64,000 nucleotides of DNA from positions 3,376,670 through 3,440,669 of the forward strand of contig NZ_LT985808.1 of the NCBI RefSeq assembly GCF_900291465.1. Direction: 5' to 3'. Below the pieces are notes generated by a model. That model had not been told where the DNA came from, did no database searches, and saw only the letters and a list, made by a program, of their open reading frames with translations. This document shows, piece by piece, positions 43,623-52,020 of this stretch. Numbering within the stretch: the stretch's first letter is position 1; each line of letters opens with the position of its first letter. Both the position numbers and the translations under genes were made by a program. The stretch comes from Bacteroides sp. Marseille-P3684 (GTDB lineage Bacteria; Bacteroidota; Bacteroidia; Bacteroidales; Bacteroidaceae).

Positions 43623-45188
43623 TCACCACCGGGCGAAAATCAGTTCCGCAGCCAGGCAGGCACAGAGGCATCCCAACAGCCTGTACACGGTGCGCCATGA
43701 GCGGAAGTGGTAGCAGGCCAGGAGTCCGAGCAGCAGGACGTAATAATAAGCCAGGTCATAACCGTTGAAGCTCACGTCGACGGATGCACCGGACAACCGG
43801 CTGACCCACGAGACTGCCGCATTCAGTGCCCACAGCATCCCCTGCAGGAGGCTGTCCATCCACTGAAGCGGAAGGCTGAAGCCATACAGCACCCACCACA
43901 GCAGGGACAAGCACAATATAATCATCGTCAGGGGGATGACCAGCAGGTTCGTCAGCAGGAAATAGACGGAAAAGTTCCCGAAATGGTAAGCGACCAGCGG
44001 GGCGACTCCCAGCTGTGCCGCCAGCGACACGCCGACCAGCTGACCGACCGAGTGAAGCCCCAGCCGTCGGTGCTCCTCCATCCGTGGAAAGAAGACGGGC
44101 ATGAAGAGCGCAATGCCTGCCACCGCGGCAAACGACAGCTGGAAGCCGACGTCCAACAAATAATACGGTTCGTAGAGCAGCATGACACAGGCGGCAAACG
44201 CCAGTGAGTTGAGCGTGGGTGAGCGACGTCTCAGGCATCGGCCCAAAATGAAGACCGTGAACATCACAGCCGAACGGACCACCGAACCGGAGAGTCCGGT
44301 GAGGAAGGCGAAGCCCCACAAAAAGGCTATCAGAATCAGTCCCCGCGTCCAGTGATAACGCTTGTCGCGGACGAGCAGCAGGTGACTGACCACCATCATG
44401 ATGATGTTCAGGTGCAACCCCGAGAGCGCCAAGATATGGCTGGCTCCGGCACGGGAATAGCGGTCCCGCAGCTCCGGGTCGAGGGAACGCTTGTCCCCCA
44501 GCGTCAGTGCCGAGACGACAGCCAGTCCATCCCCCGTGAATCCGCAGGAGCGGTAGGCATCAACCAGCTCGTCACGGCGCTGCAACGCCCACTGCTTCCA
44601 TCCGGGCGTCCGGTGGCGGTCGCCCCTCTTCCACTGGTCCTTGCCGGCATAGGCTGTGCCGCTGACACCCTGACGCTTCAGGTAGGCGGCATAGTCGAAC
44701 GTGCTGCCTTCCCGGTTCCGAGGCGGACGGATACGGGCGTAAAACCACAGTTCATCCCCACAGGCAACCTGTGCGGAGAGGGAGTCCTTGGGCACATAGA
44801 GCAGCACGTTCCTGTCACCAATCTCCATCGGGACAAGCCTGCTTTTCTTCTTCTCCTCCGGGATGCCCGCCACCCATCCGTGCCAGACCTCCTTCCCGTC
44901 CGTCCATTTCACGGACGCCTCCTGCACCCGGCAGGTCATGCGCCACGCGCCTCCGCAGAAAATCAGCAAAATCAAGACCGCACCGAACAGCCAGCGGAAA
45001 CGGTAGGCAGTATAGCTGCCTCTCAAGAACCGCAAAAGGCATAAAGAAAGGACACACCCTGCCGACAAGGCAAGGAGTGTCCCCTCATGTATCTCCCGTC
45101 CGGCATTGACCGCTGCAATACCGGCAATAAAAGGAATATCGAATCGTACGAAAGGATATTTCGTCAGCCAACTCTCAACAGCCTGCAC
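43623..45188 (-). CDS. comEC: ComEC/Rec2-family DNA uptake protein
   Basis: The 521-residue membrane protein has an N-terminal DUF4131/OB region (DELWFYARIRPPRNREGSTFDYAAYLKRQGVSG; landmark GSTFDYAAYLKRQG) and the ComEC competence core (LALSGLHLNIIMMVVSHLL, FAFLTGLSGSVVRSAVMF), with at least eight membrane helices. The metallo-beta-lactamase nuclease domain found at the C-terminus of long ComEC proteins is absent. It forms the inner-membrane channel for DNA import in competent bacteria; a role in this organism is inferred. The start is a GTG at 45188, one base after the rpe stop, so it is translationally close to rpe. Confidence 0.92.
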   Translation of the reverse strand: MQAVESWLTKYPFVRFDIPFIAGIAAVNAGREIHEGTLLALSAGCVLSLCLLRFLRGSYTAYRFRWLFGAVLILLIFCGGAWRMTCRVQEASVKWTDGKEVWHGWVAGIPEEKKKSRLVPMEIGDRNVLLYVPKDSLSAQVACGDELWFYARIRPPRNREGSTFDYAAYLKRQGVSGTAYAGKDQWKRGDRHRTPGWKQWALQRRDELVDAYRSCGFTGDGLAVVSALTLGDKRSLDPELRDRYSRAGASHILALSGLHLNIIMMVVSHLLLVRDKRYHWTRGLILIAFLWGFAFLTGLSGSVVRSAVMFTVFILGRCLRRRSPTLNSLAFAACVMLLYEPYYLLDVGFQLSFAAVAGIALFMPVFFPRMEEHRRLGLHSVGQLVGVSLAAQLGVAPLVAYHFGNFSVYFLLTNLLVIPLTMIILCLSLLWWVLYGFSLPLQWMDSLLQGMLWALNAAVSWVSRLSGASVDVSFNGYDLAYYYVLLLGLLACYHFRSWRTVYRLLGCLCACLAAELIFARW

Positions 45189-45189
45189 C

Positions 45190-45843
45190 TCAGCTGTTGC
45201 GCAAACGATGAATCATGTCCGCCGGGTCGGGCGCACCGAAGACGGCATTTCCGGCGACCAGCATATCCGCTCCCGCCTCCACCAGACGCTTGCCGGTGTC
45301 CAGGTTCACTCCGCCATCGACTTCAATCAGGGGGGATGCTCCCGTCCGCTCCATCAGGGCGCGCAGGTCACGCACCTTCTTCAGCGTGTTCTCGATGAAC
45401 TTCTGTCCGCCGAACCCCGGGTTGACGCTCATGAGCAGCACCATGTCGACCTCGCCGATGATATCTTCCAGGACGGCAACCGGAGTGGCAGGATTGAGCG
45501 TCACACCGGCTTTCATGCCCGTCTCCTTGATTTGCTGGATGACACGGTGCAGATGCACGCATGCCTCATAGTGCACATTCATCATGTAGGCTCCGAGTGC
45601 CTTCACCTCGGGAATGAACTTCTCGGGATTCACAATCATCAGATGGACGTCAAGCGGCTTCTCACACAGCCGGGCGACATGCTTCAGCACCGGGAAGCCG
45701 AAAGAGATGTTGGGCACGAACACACCGTCCATCACATCCAGATGGAGCCAGTCTGCCTCACTGTTGTTTATCATCTCCAGGTCTGCCTGCAAATTGGCAA
45801 AGTTGGCAGACAAGAGCGAAGGGGCAATCATACAAGTAGCCAT
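45190..45843 (-). CDS. rpe: Ribulose-phosphate 3-epimerase
   Basis: A 217-residue TIM-barrel enzyme of the pentose phosphate pathway. It starts ATCMIAPSLLSANFANLQADLE and has the conserved metal and phosphate segments WLHLDVMDGVFVPNISFGFPV (His, Asp and Asp ligands), LDVHLMIVNPEKF, VLLMSVNPGFGGQKF and EVDGGVNLDTGKRLVEAGADMLVAG. The last is the phosphate-binding loop. It interconverts ribulose-5-phosphate and xylulose-5-phosphate. An upstream in-frame TTG at 45864 is within the -7 box and was rejected. comEC begins one base after the stop. Confidence 0.97.
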   Translation of the reverse strand: MATCMIAPSLLSANFANLQADLEMINNSEADWLHLDVMDGVFVPNISFGFPVLKHVARLCEKPLDVHLMIVNPEKFIPEVKALGAYMMNVHYEACVHLHRVIQQIKETGMKAGVTLNPATPVAVLEDIIGEVDMVLLMSVNPGFGGQKFIENTLKKVRDLRALMERTGASPLIEVDGGVNLDTGKRLVEAGADMLVAGNAVFGAPDPADMIHRLRNS

Positions 45844-45861
45844 AGGTTCACAGTTTTTCTG

Positions 45862-45869
45862 CAAATATA
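45862..45869 (-). promoter_or_regulatory. -7 box for rpe-comEC
   Basis: On the minus strand TATATTTG matches TAnnTTTG, 18 bp before the rpe ATG, giving a very short leader. Confidence 0.6.
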
Positions 45870-46011
45870 GCCATTATATTCTCATACGAATGCCTGTCAA
45901 CAGGTATTTCAACGGACAAACTGACATCGGTTGACTCCCGTCGGGCACTTGAGGAATCTCTTCTACCCGATAGCTGAAGGCAGTCCGACCGCCTTCAGGA
46001 GGAGCCATCAC
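45870..46011. other. Left flank of the 46-kb palindrome array
   Basis: Intergenic. I see no gene or RNA. Several short open frames on both strands cross this stretch and the array; their openness follows from the repeat and not from coding constraint. Within 45844-46283 the array at 46012-46165 is the only structure found. Confidence 0.4.
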
Positions 46012-46165
46012 AGTTCCACGCCGTGGGAATCACAGTTCCACGCCGTGGAACCAGCAGTCCCAGGCTGTGGAACTCGAAGTCCCAGGCCGTGGAACTCGAA
46101 GTCCCAAGCCGTGGAACCCGGAGTCCCAAGCCGTGGAACTCGGAGTCCCAAAAGCAGGGAACTGG
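46012..46165 (+). repeat. Tandem array of seven 22-bp imperfect-palindrome units
   Basis: Seven contiguous units begin at 46012, 46034, 46056, 46078, 46100, 46122 and 46144, exactly 22 bp apart, with no spacer sequence. Each unit carries the palindrome TTCCACGCCGTGGAA (units 1-2) or a decayed form such as TCCCAGGCTGTGGAA or TCCCAAGCCGTGGAA. The end is less conserved (CAC, AGC, CGA, CGG). Unit 7 is partly degenerate (TCCCAAAAGCAGGGAA). The palindrome differs from that of the arrays at 19843 and 58834, but the period is identical and the phrase GAAGTC-N8/9-GGAA is shared with their final units. Confidence 0.92.
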
Positions 46166-46283
46166 TTGGGACCACTTCTTCTTTGAGAATCAACAACATG
46201 AGAATCCCATCGGAACACCTTCAAACAGACGTTCCGATGCGTACGGGAGCATGCTGTGACGCTCTTTTACAAAAAACAGGGAG
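46166..46283. other. Right flank of the 46-kb array
   Basis: 118 bp of intergenic DNA between the array and the end of the barrel gene; no gene, hairpin with T-run or RNA recognised. Confidence 0.4.
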
Positions 46284-47531
46284 TTAATAGGAAAGGCGCA
46301 GTCCGGTCTGCAGGTTGAAGTTCAGCGGATGTTCCTTCCGGATGGTCTCCACGGCACTGCCGTCCTTGAAATAGTAGTTCACGCCCGGCTCGATGTACAG
46401 TCCCAGGTGACGGGTCAGCTTCACCTGAGCTCCTACGGCAGCAGCTACCGACCATTGGAGTTCCTTGACCTTCAGGTCGTTTGTTTCATGATTCTTTGCC
46501 ATGCCGTTGAGGGTGTAGGTGGTGCTGACTTCTCCCGACACACATTTCTCGACCGCTCCGCCTGCCGAGGCATAGAGGGAGAAACGCTCGTTCTCCCACA
46601 GTCTGTAGCTGGCTTTCAAGGGGATGCCTACGTAGTGCAACTTCTGGTTGCTCTCATAGTAATCGTCCTCGGCACCCGCCCAAAGCTCGGAAGCGAGTTT
46701 GGTGTATGTCAAACCGCTCTCCAGCGCCCAACGGTCGTTCAGGTGGAAACGCACGGAGATGCCGAACGTGACGGGCATCTTGTGCTTGGTATGCGACTCG
46801 ACCTGATTGTTCAGGTTAGCTGAGAGCAACTGGCTGTAAGGGCTGTTCGACAAGTAGTTGCCGACAGGCATCAACTCCCGTTCCTCCTGGGACAACAGCC
46901 TGTAGCCTGCTCCTTGCGACTCGGAGCCGAAAGAGCCGTTCCCCACGTTCATGCCTACTTCCCAGCGACGTCCGGAGGAGCGTCCGCCTGTCGACCGGCA
47001 GGGAGCGGAGGAGCTGAAATCATACGTATAGGTATTCTTGTTCTTGCGGGGGGCTGCGACCTCTTTCCGCTCCTCAACCGGCTGCTCGGCCGACTCCTGC
47101 GGCTTCTCGTCCGTGTCGGCGACAGTCGGCTGAACGTCGGCTGACAGGGCACGCGCCGCCATCAGCATCGGCACCGCACGTCCGGCAGCACCGGCGGCAG
47201 CCTCCTTTGCCTGCGCCACCATCGGGAGGGGACGTTCCACGGAAGCCGGAGCCGGCAGACCGTCGCTCACCGGAGTGAGAGAGGCAATCTCCCGGGAAAT
47301 ACGGTCGACATCCTCCACCGACGACGAACGCATCCACCACAGGCTGAGTGTGGAGAGCACGACGAGGACGGCAACCGCTGCCACGGCGGCATAACGGCGG
47401 TAAAAGGGGATGACACGCGGACGGGACAACTCCTGCTCCAGCTCCGCCCACAGCCCTTCGGGAACAGGCTCGGTGTGATTGTCCAGGCGTTCCTTCCAGC
47501 TTTTCGTCCACTTATCTTCATTCTTATTCAT
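46284..47531 (-). CDS. Membrane-anchored outer-membrane beta-barrel protein with N-terminal anti-sigma-like region
   Basis: A 415-residue protein in two parts. Residues about 1-45 are cytoplasmic and acidic/basic with a Trp-rich opening (WTKSWKERLDNHTEPVPEGLWAELEQEL; landmark VPEGLWAELEQEL), followed by one membrane helix (AAVAAVAVLVVLSTLSLWW). A Pro/Ala/Glu-rich linker of about 130 residues leads into a C-terminal beta-barrel of the PorT/OMP_b-brl type (VTFGISVRFHLNDRWALESGLTYTKL, IEPGVNYYFKDG). Such fusions accompany ECF sigma factors in Bacteroidetes, and an anti-sigma role for the N-terminus is inferred. Its start overlaps the stop of the sigma gene by 4 bp (ATGA). Confidence 0.8.
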   Translation of the reverse strand: MNKNEDKWTKSWKERLDNHTEPVPEGLWAELEQELSRPRVIPFYRRYAAVAAVAVLVVLSTLSLWWMRSSSVEDVDRISREIASLTPVSDGLPAPASVERPLPMVAQAKEAAAGAAGRAVPMLMAARALSADVQPTVADTDEKPQESAEQPVEERKEVAAPRKNKNTYTYDFSSSAPCRSTGGRSSGRRWEVGMNVGNGSFGSESQGAGYRLLSQEERELMPVGNYLSNSPYSQLLSANLNNQVESHTKHKMPVTFGISVRFHLNDRWALESGLTYTKLASELWAGAEDDYYESNQKLHYVGIPLKASYRLWENERFSLYASAGGAVEKCVSGEVSTTYTLNGMAKNHETNDLKVKELQWSVAAAVGAQVKLTRHLGLYIEPGVNYYFKDGSAVETIRKEHPLNFNLQTGLRLSY

Positions 47532-48082
47532 AGGCCTTCTTGCTTTAGGTAAGCCGAAACCTTCTGCTGCAGCATCTTCTTGGCACGGAACAGTTGCGAA
47601 GACGAAGTATGCTCCGTGATGCCCAGCAGGTCGGCTATTTCTTTGTGACTCTTATCTTCAAACACATACAGGTTGAACACCGTGCGGTAACCGGCAGGAA
47701 GCTCTGCGATGAAGCGCATCAGCTCCGCTTCAGGAACCAGCTCCAGGCTTTCCTCGTCCTCGATGTCCTCCGGAAGTTCCTCAATGGGCTGTTCGTTCAT
47801 CAGGCTCTGCTTGCGCAACTGCTCCAGCGCTCCGTTGACCATGATGCGGGTCAGCCAGGCACGCAGCGAGCCTTCTCCCTTGTACTGAAAGCGGTCGAAC
47901 GAACGGAACGCCTTCAGAAAGCCGTCGTGAAGGATATCCTGTGCCGTGTCGCGGTCTCCGGAGTAACGGACGCAAACAGCCATCAACAAGCCGGCATATT
48001 GCTCGTACAATTGTTTACGGGCAGCATTGTCACCTTGCCGACAGCGTTCGACCATCTCCTTTTCACTTAATTTCTGCAACAC
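47528..48082 (-). CDS. ECF-type RNA polymerase sigma factor
   Basis: The 184-residue protein has sigma-70 region 2 (LYEQYAGLLMAVCVRYSGDRDTAQDILHDGFLKAFRSF; landmark DTAQDILHDGFLKAF) and region 4 with a helix-turn-helix (LPAGYRTVFNLYVFEDKSHKEIADLLGITEHTSSSQLFRAKKML; landmark HKEIADLLGITE). The two are separated by an acidic linker (EELPEDIEDEES). It directs RNA polymerase to stress or surface-related promoters and is coupled to the membrane protein downstream. The start is GTG at 48082 (VLQKLSEKEM); an ATG at 48055 would remove nine residues. Confidence 0.92.
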   Translation of the reverse strand: MLQKLSEKEMVERCRQGDNAARKQLYEQYAGLLMAVCVRYSGDRDTAQDILHDGFLKAFRSFDRFQYKGEGSLRAWLTRIMVNGALEQLRKQSLMNEQPIEELPEDIEDEESLELVPEAELMRFIAELPAGYRTVFNLYVFEDKSHKEIADLLGITEHTSSSQLFRAKKMLQQKVSAYLKQEGL

Positions 48083-48121
48083 GAGTCTACCTGTTTTTTT
48101 ATCCTATAAATGATGAAAGTG

Positions 48122-48129
48122 CAAAAATA
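48122..48129 (-). promoter_or_regulatory. -7 box for the sigma/barrel pair
   Basis: On the minus strand TATTTTTG matches TAnnTTTG, 39 bp before the sigma gene's GTG. Confidence 0.5.
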
Positions 48130-48264
48130 CTGCACGAAGGGAGTAACTTTTTCTCATTAACAAGCTTTAATAGTTTCGGATGCAGTATTCTGCCGCCCCC
48201 TGCATTTACCAGACAGAAAACGAGAAATTGAGACCTTACACAAAAACCAAACATTAGAAGCCTT

Positions 48265-49029
48265 ATGAAAACAAAGAATTTACTTCTTGGATTGCTGTGT
48301 CTGCTGACACTCCCGACCACATTCATAGCTTGTGATGACGACGAGTTTGTCTACTATACGGACATGGCTACCGTGACGGACCGCGACGGCCGCTGGGTAT
48401 TGGAAAGCGACAATTGCGGCGAACTGATTCCGCTCAACACCGCCGCCCTGACGATGCACGATGCGGACAAGGACAACCAGCGTGTCATCGCTGCGTTCAA
48501 CTATGTGGATGAAAAGGACCGCAGCAACAAGGGCATCGAACTGTACGACATCTACCGGGTATTGACGAAGGACGTCTACTGCATGCCTGCCGACGACGCG
48601 GAGGCAAACGACAGCATCGGCAACGACCCGATCCATATCCGCCGCATCACCACGAGTGCCAAGCATCTGAACTTCTACTTCTCGGTGATGGGCAACAACT
48701 CCACCATCGCACACTTCATCAACCTGATTACCGTCGGCGACAAGAAGGAACCGGACAGCAACGGAGTGCTCCACATGGAGTTCCGTCACAACAACGAGGG
48801 TGACCACCCCCGTTTCCTCCAATGGGGCTGGGCAGCCTTCCCGTTGAGCAGCATCCCCGGCTACACGGAAGGGAAGACCAGGAAACTGTCTATTAAGGTG
48901 TATGAAGGAAACGACACGGAAACGATTATCTCCTACGACTTGACGGATGCGGAAAAGGCAGACGCATCTCTTGAAAAGAATGCGAAAGAATATGCCATTT
49001 CAGACTTTTCCAACACAAAAACTAAATAA
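48265..49029 (+). CDS. NigD-like lipoprotein
   Basis: A 254-residue secreted protein with a lipoprotein signal peptide (LLLGLLCLLTLPTTFIAC, Cys23) followed by the NigD-type DDDEFVYYTDMATV. The rest has the NigD two-domain beta layout (GRWVLESDNCGELIPLN, VIAAFNYVDEKD, KELNFYFSVMGNNSTI-like segments). NigD was named from a small-molecule/bacteriocin locus in Bacteroides; the biochemical role is unknown. It is divergent from the sigma gene and stands alone, with a terminator downstream. Confidence 0.85.
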   Translation: MKTKNLLLGLLCLLTLPTTFIACDDDEFVYYTDMATVTDRDGRWVLESDNCGELIPLNTAALTMHDADKDNQRVIAAFNYVDEKDRSNKGIELYDIYRVLTKDVYCMPADDAEANDSIGNDPIHIRRITTSAKHLNFYFSVMGNNSTIAHFINLITVGDKKEPDSNGVLHMEFRHNNEGDHPRFLQWGWAAFPLSSIPGYTEGKTRKLSIKVYEGNDTETIISYDLTDAEKADASLEKNAKEYAISDFSNTKTK

Positions 49030-49088
49030 ATTAATACTCTCTTTCACTTACTAAACTATCCTTTTGCCCCGAAAGGGACGATGGAAGC

Positions 49089-49121
49089 AAAAAGGCTCTG
49101 TTGTGAAACAGGGCCTTTTTC
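49089..49121 (+). terminator. Terminator after the NigD-like gene
   Basis: AAAAAGGC (49089-49096) pairs with GCCTTTTT (49113-49120), with TCTGTT/AACAGG inside and a GTGA loop. The A-run and T-run arms make it work on both strands, so it may also end fmt transcription from the right. Confidence 0.85.
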
Positions 49122-49155
49122 TTTATAGGTAAGGGGACGAATAAACGTCACCCGG

Positions 49156-50130
49156 TTAATCCATCCGATGTTCGTCCGTCAGCTTGTAGCCACGGAGGAA
49201 GTCAGCGACTCCCATACGCTTCTTTCCGGCAAGCTGAAGGGTCCGCAGGTCCAGATAGCCGCCTTCGACCGCTACCTGAAAGTAGGTCTTTCCGTCCGTG
49301 TGGACACTTCCTGCCGGCAAGGAATGGGTGGCAGGAACCTTGGCAGCCTCATAGACTTTCAGCACCAGCCGCTTGCCGTCGGGCTGTTCCAGTTCGGTCC
49401 AGGCTGCAGGATAGGGCGACAGTCCGCGCACGAAGTCATAAACGGCTTTGAGTGAACGGTTCCAGTCGATGCGACACGTATCCTTGAAGATTTTGGGAGC
49501 CGGACGCAACGCTTCACCTCCGCTCGTCAGTTCCTCCTGGGGAATGGTCTTGACCGTCCCTGCCAGGATGGCATCGACCGTCTCCACGACCAGCTTGCCG
49601 CCCAGCATCATCAGTTTGTCGTGGACCATGCCTACATTGTCCGTCTCCTCGATGGGAACACGGACCTGCTGGATGATTTCGCCGGTATCGATCTCATGCT
49701 TCAGGAAGAAAGTGGTGATGCCGGTCTCCTTGTCCCCGTTGATGACTGCCCAGTTGATGGGAGCCGCTCCCCGGTACTGGGGCAGCAGAGAGGCATGGAG
49801 GTTGAACGTGCCCATCGGAGGCATGCTCCACACCACTTCCGGCAACATGCGGAAGGCGACGACAATCTGCAAATCCGCCTTCAACGCGCGCAGTGCCTCC
49901 ACAAACGCTTCGTCCTTCAACCGCTCCGGCTGCAGGATGTTCAAGCCGTGCTCCTGCGCATAGACTTTCACGGGGCTGGGTTGGAGCACACTGCCGTGAC
50001 GTCCCATCGGTTTGTCGGGCATGGTCACCACGCCCACTACATTGTATCCGCCTTCCACCAGGCAACGCAGACTCTCCACGGCAAAGTCGGGCGTGCCCAT
50101 GTAGACGATCCTTAAATCTTTCTTTTCCAT
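49156..50130 (-). CDS. fmt: Methionyl-tRNA formyltransferase
   Basis: The 324-residue protein matches Fmt. The N-terminal formyltransferase domain has VYMGTPDFAVESLRCL, the catalytic NLHASLLPQYRGAAPINWAVINGD (Asn, His, and the SLLP loop) and TGITTFF. The C-terminal OB-fold domain (SYPAAWTEL-like sequence, KVYEAAKVP) binds the tRNA. It formylates Met-tRNAi to start protein synthesis. The start at ATG 50130 (MEKKDLRIVYMG) replaces a longer open frame. It lies 80 bp downstream of the ClC gene on the same strand. Confidence 0.97.
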   Translation of the reverse strand: MEKKDLRIVYMGTPDFAVESLRCLVEGGYNVVGVVTMPDKPMGRHGSVLQPSPVKVYAQEHGLNILQPERLKDEAFVEALRALKADLQIVVAFRMLPEVVWSMPPMGTFNLHASLLPQYRGAAPINWAVINGDKETGITTFFLKHEIDTGEIIQQVRVPIEETDNVGMVHDKLMMLGGKLVVETVDAILAGTVKTIPQEELTSGGEALRPAPKIFKDTCRIDWNRSLKAVYDFVRGLSPYPAAWTELEQPDGKRLVLKVYEAAKVPATHSLPAGSVHTDGKTYFQVAVEGGYLDLRTLQLAGKKRMGVADFLRGYKLTDEHRMD

Positions 50131-50210
50131 CGTATAATGATTGTGTATGCTTGAATGAATGTGACCGGCTTCCACTGCCGGCCGTTGTCCGCGTCTGGAA
50201 GTGACGTCCG

Positions 50211-52007
50211 TCAGTCTGCCGAGAACTCCACCAGCACCTGACGGTAGCTGTTGAATATCTTCGACTTCGAGATGAAGCCGACGTATTTGCCTTCGGCATC
50301 CACCACGGGCAGGTTCCAGGCTTGTGTGTTGTCAAACTTGCGCATGACCACGTCCATCGGGTCGGTGAGCAGTACCCGCTCGGGAGGAGACACCATGAAC
50401 GTCTCCACCTTGAAACGGTGATAAAGCTCCTGCCGGAACATGATGTTGCGTATGTCGTCCAGCAGCACCACACCGAGCAGTCCGCCCTGCCCGTCGACCA
50501 CGGGGAAGAGGTTGCGGTGTGCCTTCGAGATGACCTGTACCATCTGTCCCAGGTCCATGTCGGGAGTCACTTTCTCGAAGTCGGTCTCCACAACGTTCTC
50601 CACGTTCATCAGGGTCAGGACCGCCCGGTCCTTGTGGTGGGTCAGCAGGTCACCCTTCTTGGCAAGACGCATCGAATAGATGCTGTGCGGCTCGAAGACG
50701 ATGATGGTCAGGTAGGCACTGACGGAGACAATCATCAGGGCCAGGAACAGGTCATAGCCCCCGGTCAGCTCGGCAATGAGGAAGATGCCGGTCAGGGGAG
50801 CATGCATCACGCCCGACATCAGTCCTGCCATCCCCAGCAGGGCAAAGTTCTTCTCCGGAATGTAGGGACCCAGGTTGAACTGGTTGCAGAAGCGGGCAAA
50901 GATGAAGCCCGTGATGCATCCCAGGAACAGGCTGGGCGCAAAGATACCGCCACAACCGCCGCCTCCGTTGGTCGCACTCGAAGCGTACACCTTGAAGAGG
51001 ACGATAAGCAACAGGTAGACCAGCAGCAGGTTGCCGTGCCCGTAGAAGAACGAGTTGTCGAGCACACTGTTCCAGTCTGCCAGTGTGGTCCCGTTGAGCA
51101 GCAGGTTGATGGTGGTGTATCCTTCACCGTAAAGCGGCGGAAAGAGGAAGATGAGCACACTCAGCATCACACCGCCTATGGCAAGCTTGATGTAAGGGTT
51201 GGAATACTTGCGGAAGATGTCCTCCATCGAGTCCATCGCACGGGTGAAGTAGAGCGACACCAACCCGCAGGCAATGCCCAGCAGGATGGCGTACGGGATG
51301 CGTTCCACCACAAACGGATTATCGAGGTTGAAACGGAACATGGCTTCCATGCCCGTAGTAATATAGGAGAAGGTGGCTGCCGTCACGCAGGAGATGAGCA
51401 ACGGGAGGAGCGATGCCATCGTCAGGTCAATCATCAGCACTTCGAGCGTGAAGACCAGTCCGGCAATGGGTGCCTTGAAAATGCCTGCCACGGCTCCGGC
51501 AGCACCGCATCCGACCAGCAGCATGAGTGTCTTGTGCTCCATCCGGAACATGCGTCCCAGGTTGGAGCCTATCGCCGAACCGGTCAGCACAATAGGAGCC
51601 TCGGCACCCACTGACCCGCCAAAGCCGATGGTGATGCTACTGGCTATGACCGACGACCACACGTTGTGCCGCTTGATGCGTCCCTGTCGGCGCGAGATGG
51701 CATACAGAATCTTCGTCACGCCATGCCCGATGTCGTCGCGCACGATGTTGCGGACAAAGAGTCCCGTCAGGAAGATGCCCACCACGGGATAGAGCAGGTA
51801 GAGCCCGTTCGCCTGTGTGGCATCGAAGTTCTCGGTCAGGAACGCCTCAATCTGATGAATGAGCATCTTCAGTACCCACGCGGCAAGCGCCGTGAAGATG
51901 CCCACCAGGAAACTCAGCAGGAGGACGAAACGCTTTTCACTGATGTGCTCCTCGCGCCAACGGATGAGCTGCTGAAGGAGCGAAAGTTGTCTTGTGCCTG
52001 TGTTCAT
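50211..52007 (-). CDS. ClC-family anion channel/transporter with CBS domains
   Basis: The 598-residue protein has the 18-helix ClC body (about 20-440) and a pair of C-terminal CBS domains (about 450-590). The selectivity segment is GSVGAEAPIVLTGSAIG (the E. coli enzyme has GREGPTVQ, so the external gating Glu is kept in this variant), followed by GCGAAGAVAGIFKAPIAGLVFTLE. It exchanges or conducts chloride or a related anion across the inner membrane; nucleotide sensing by the CBS pair is inferred. The gene lies 13 bp downstream of the Sua5-like gene. Confidence 0.93.
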   Translation of the reverse strand: MNTGTRQLSLLQQLIRWREEHISEKRFVLLLSFLVGIFTALAAWVLKMLIHQIEAFLTENFDATQANGLYLLYPVVGIFLTGLFVRNIVRDDIGHGVTKILYAISRRQGRIKRHNVWSSVIASSITIGFGGSVGAEAPIVLTGSAIGSNLGRMFRMEHKTLMLLVGCGAAGAVAGIFKAPIAGLVFTLEVLMIDLTMASLLPLLISCVTAATFSYITTGMEAMFRFNLDNPFVVERIPYAILLGIACGLVSLYFTRAMDSMEDIFRKYSNPYIKLAIGGVMLSVLIFLFPPLYGEGYTTINLLLNGTTLADWNSVLDNSFFYGHGNLLLVYLLLIVLFKVYASSATNGGGGCGGIFAPSLFLGCITGFIFARFCNQFNLGPYIPEKNFALLGMAGLMSGVMHAPLTGIFLIAELTGGYDLFLALMIVSVSAYLTIIVFEPHSIYSMRLAKKGDLLTHHKDRAVLTLMNVENVVETDFEKVTPDMDLGQMVQVISKAHRNLFPVVDGQGGLLGVVLLDDIRNIMFRQELYHRFKVETFMVSPPERVLLTDPMDVVMRKFDNTQAWNLPVVDAEGKYVGFISKSKIFNSYRQVLVEFSAD

Positions 52008-52020
52008 CGTGCCCCTCCTC

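Noticed and set aside
45931-46287. Coding gene across the 46-kb array
   Set aside because: The open frame exists in several registers and on both strands because the repeat lacks stops. The product is a 22-residue repeat dictated by the DNA period, with no domain.
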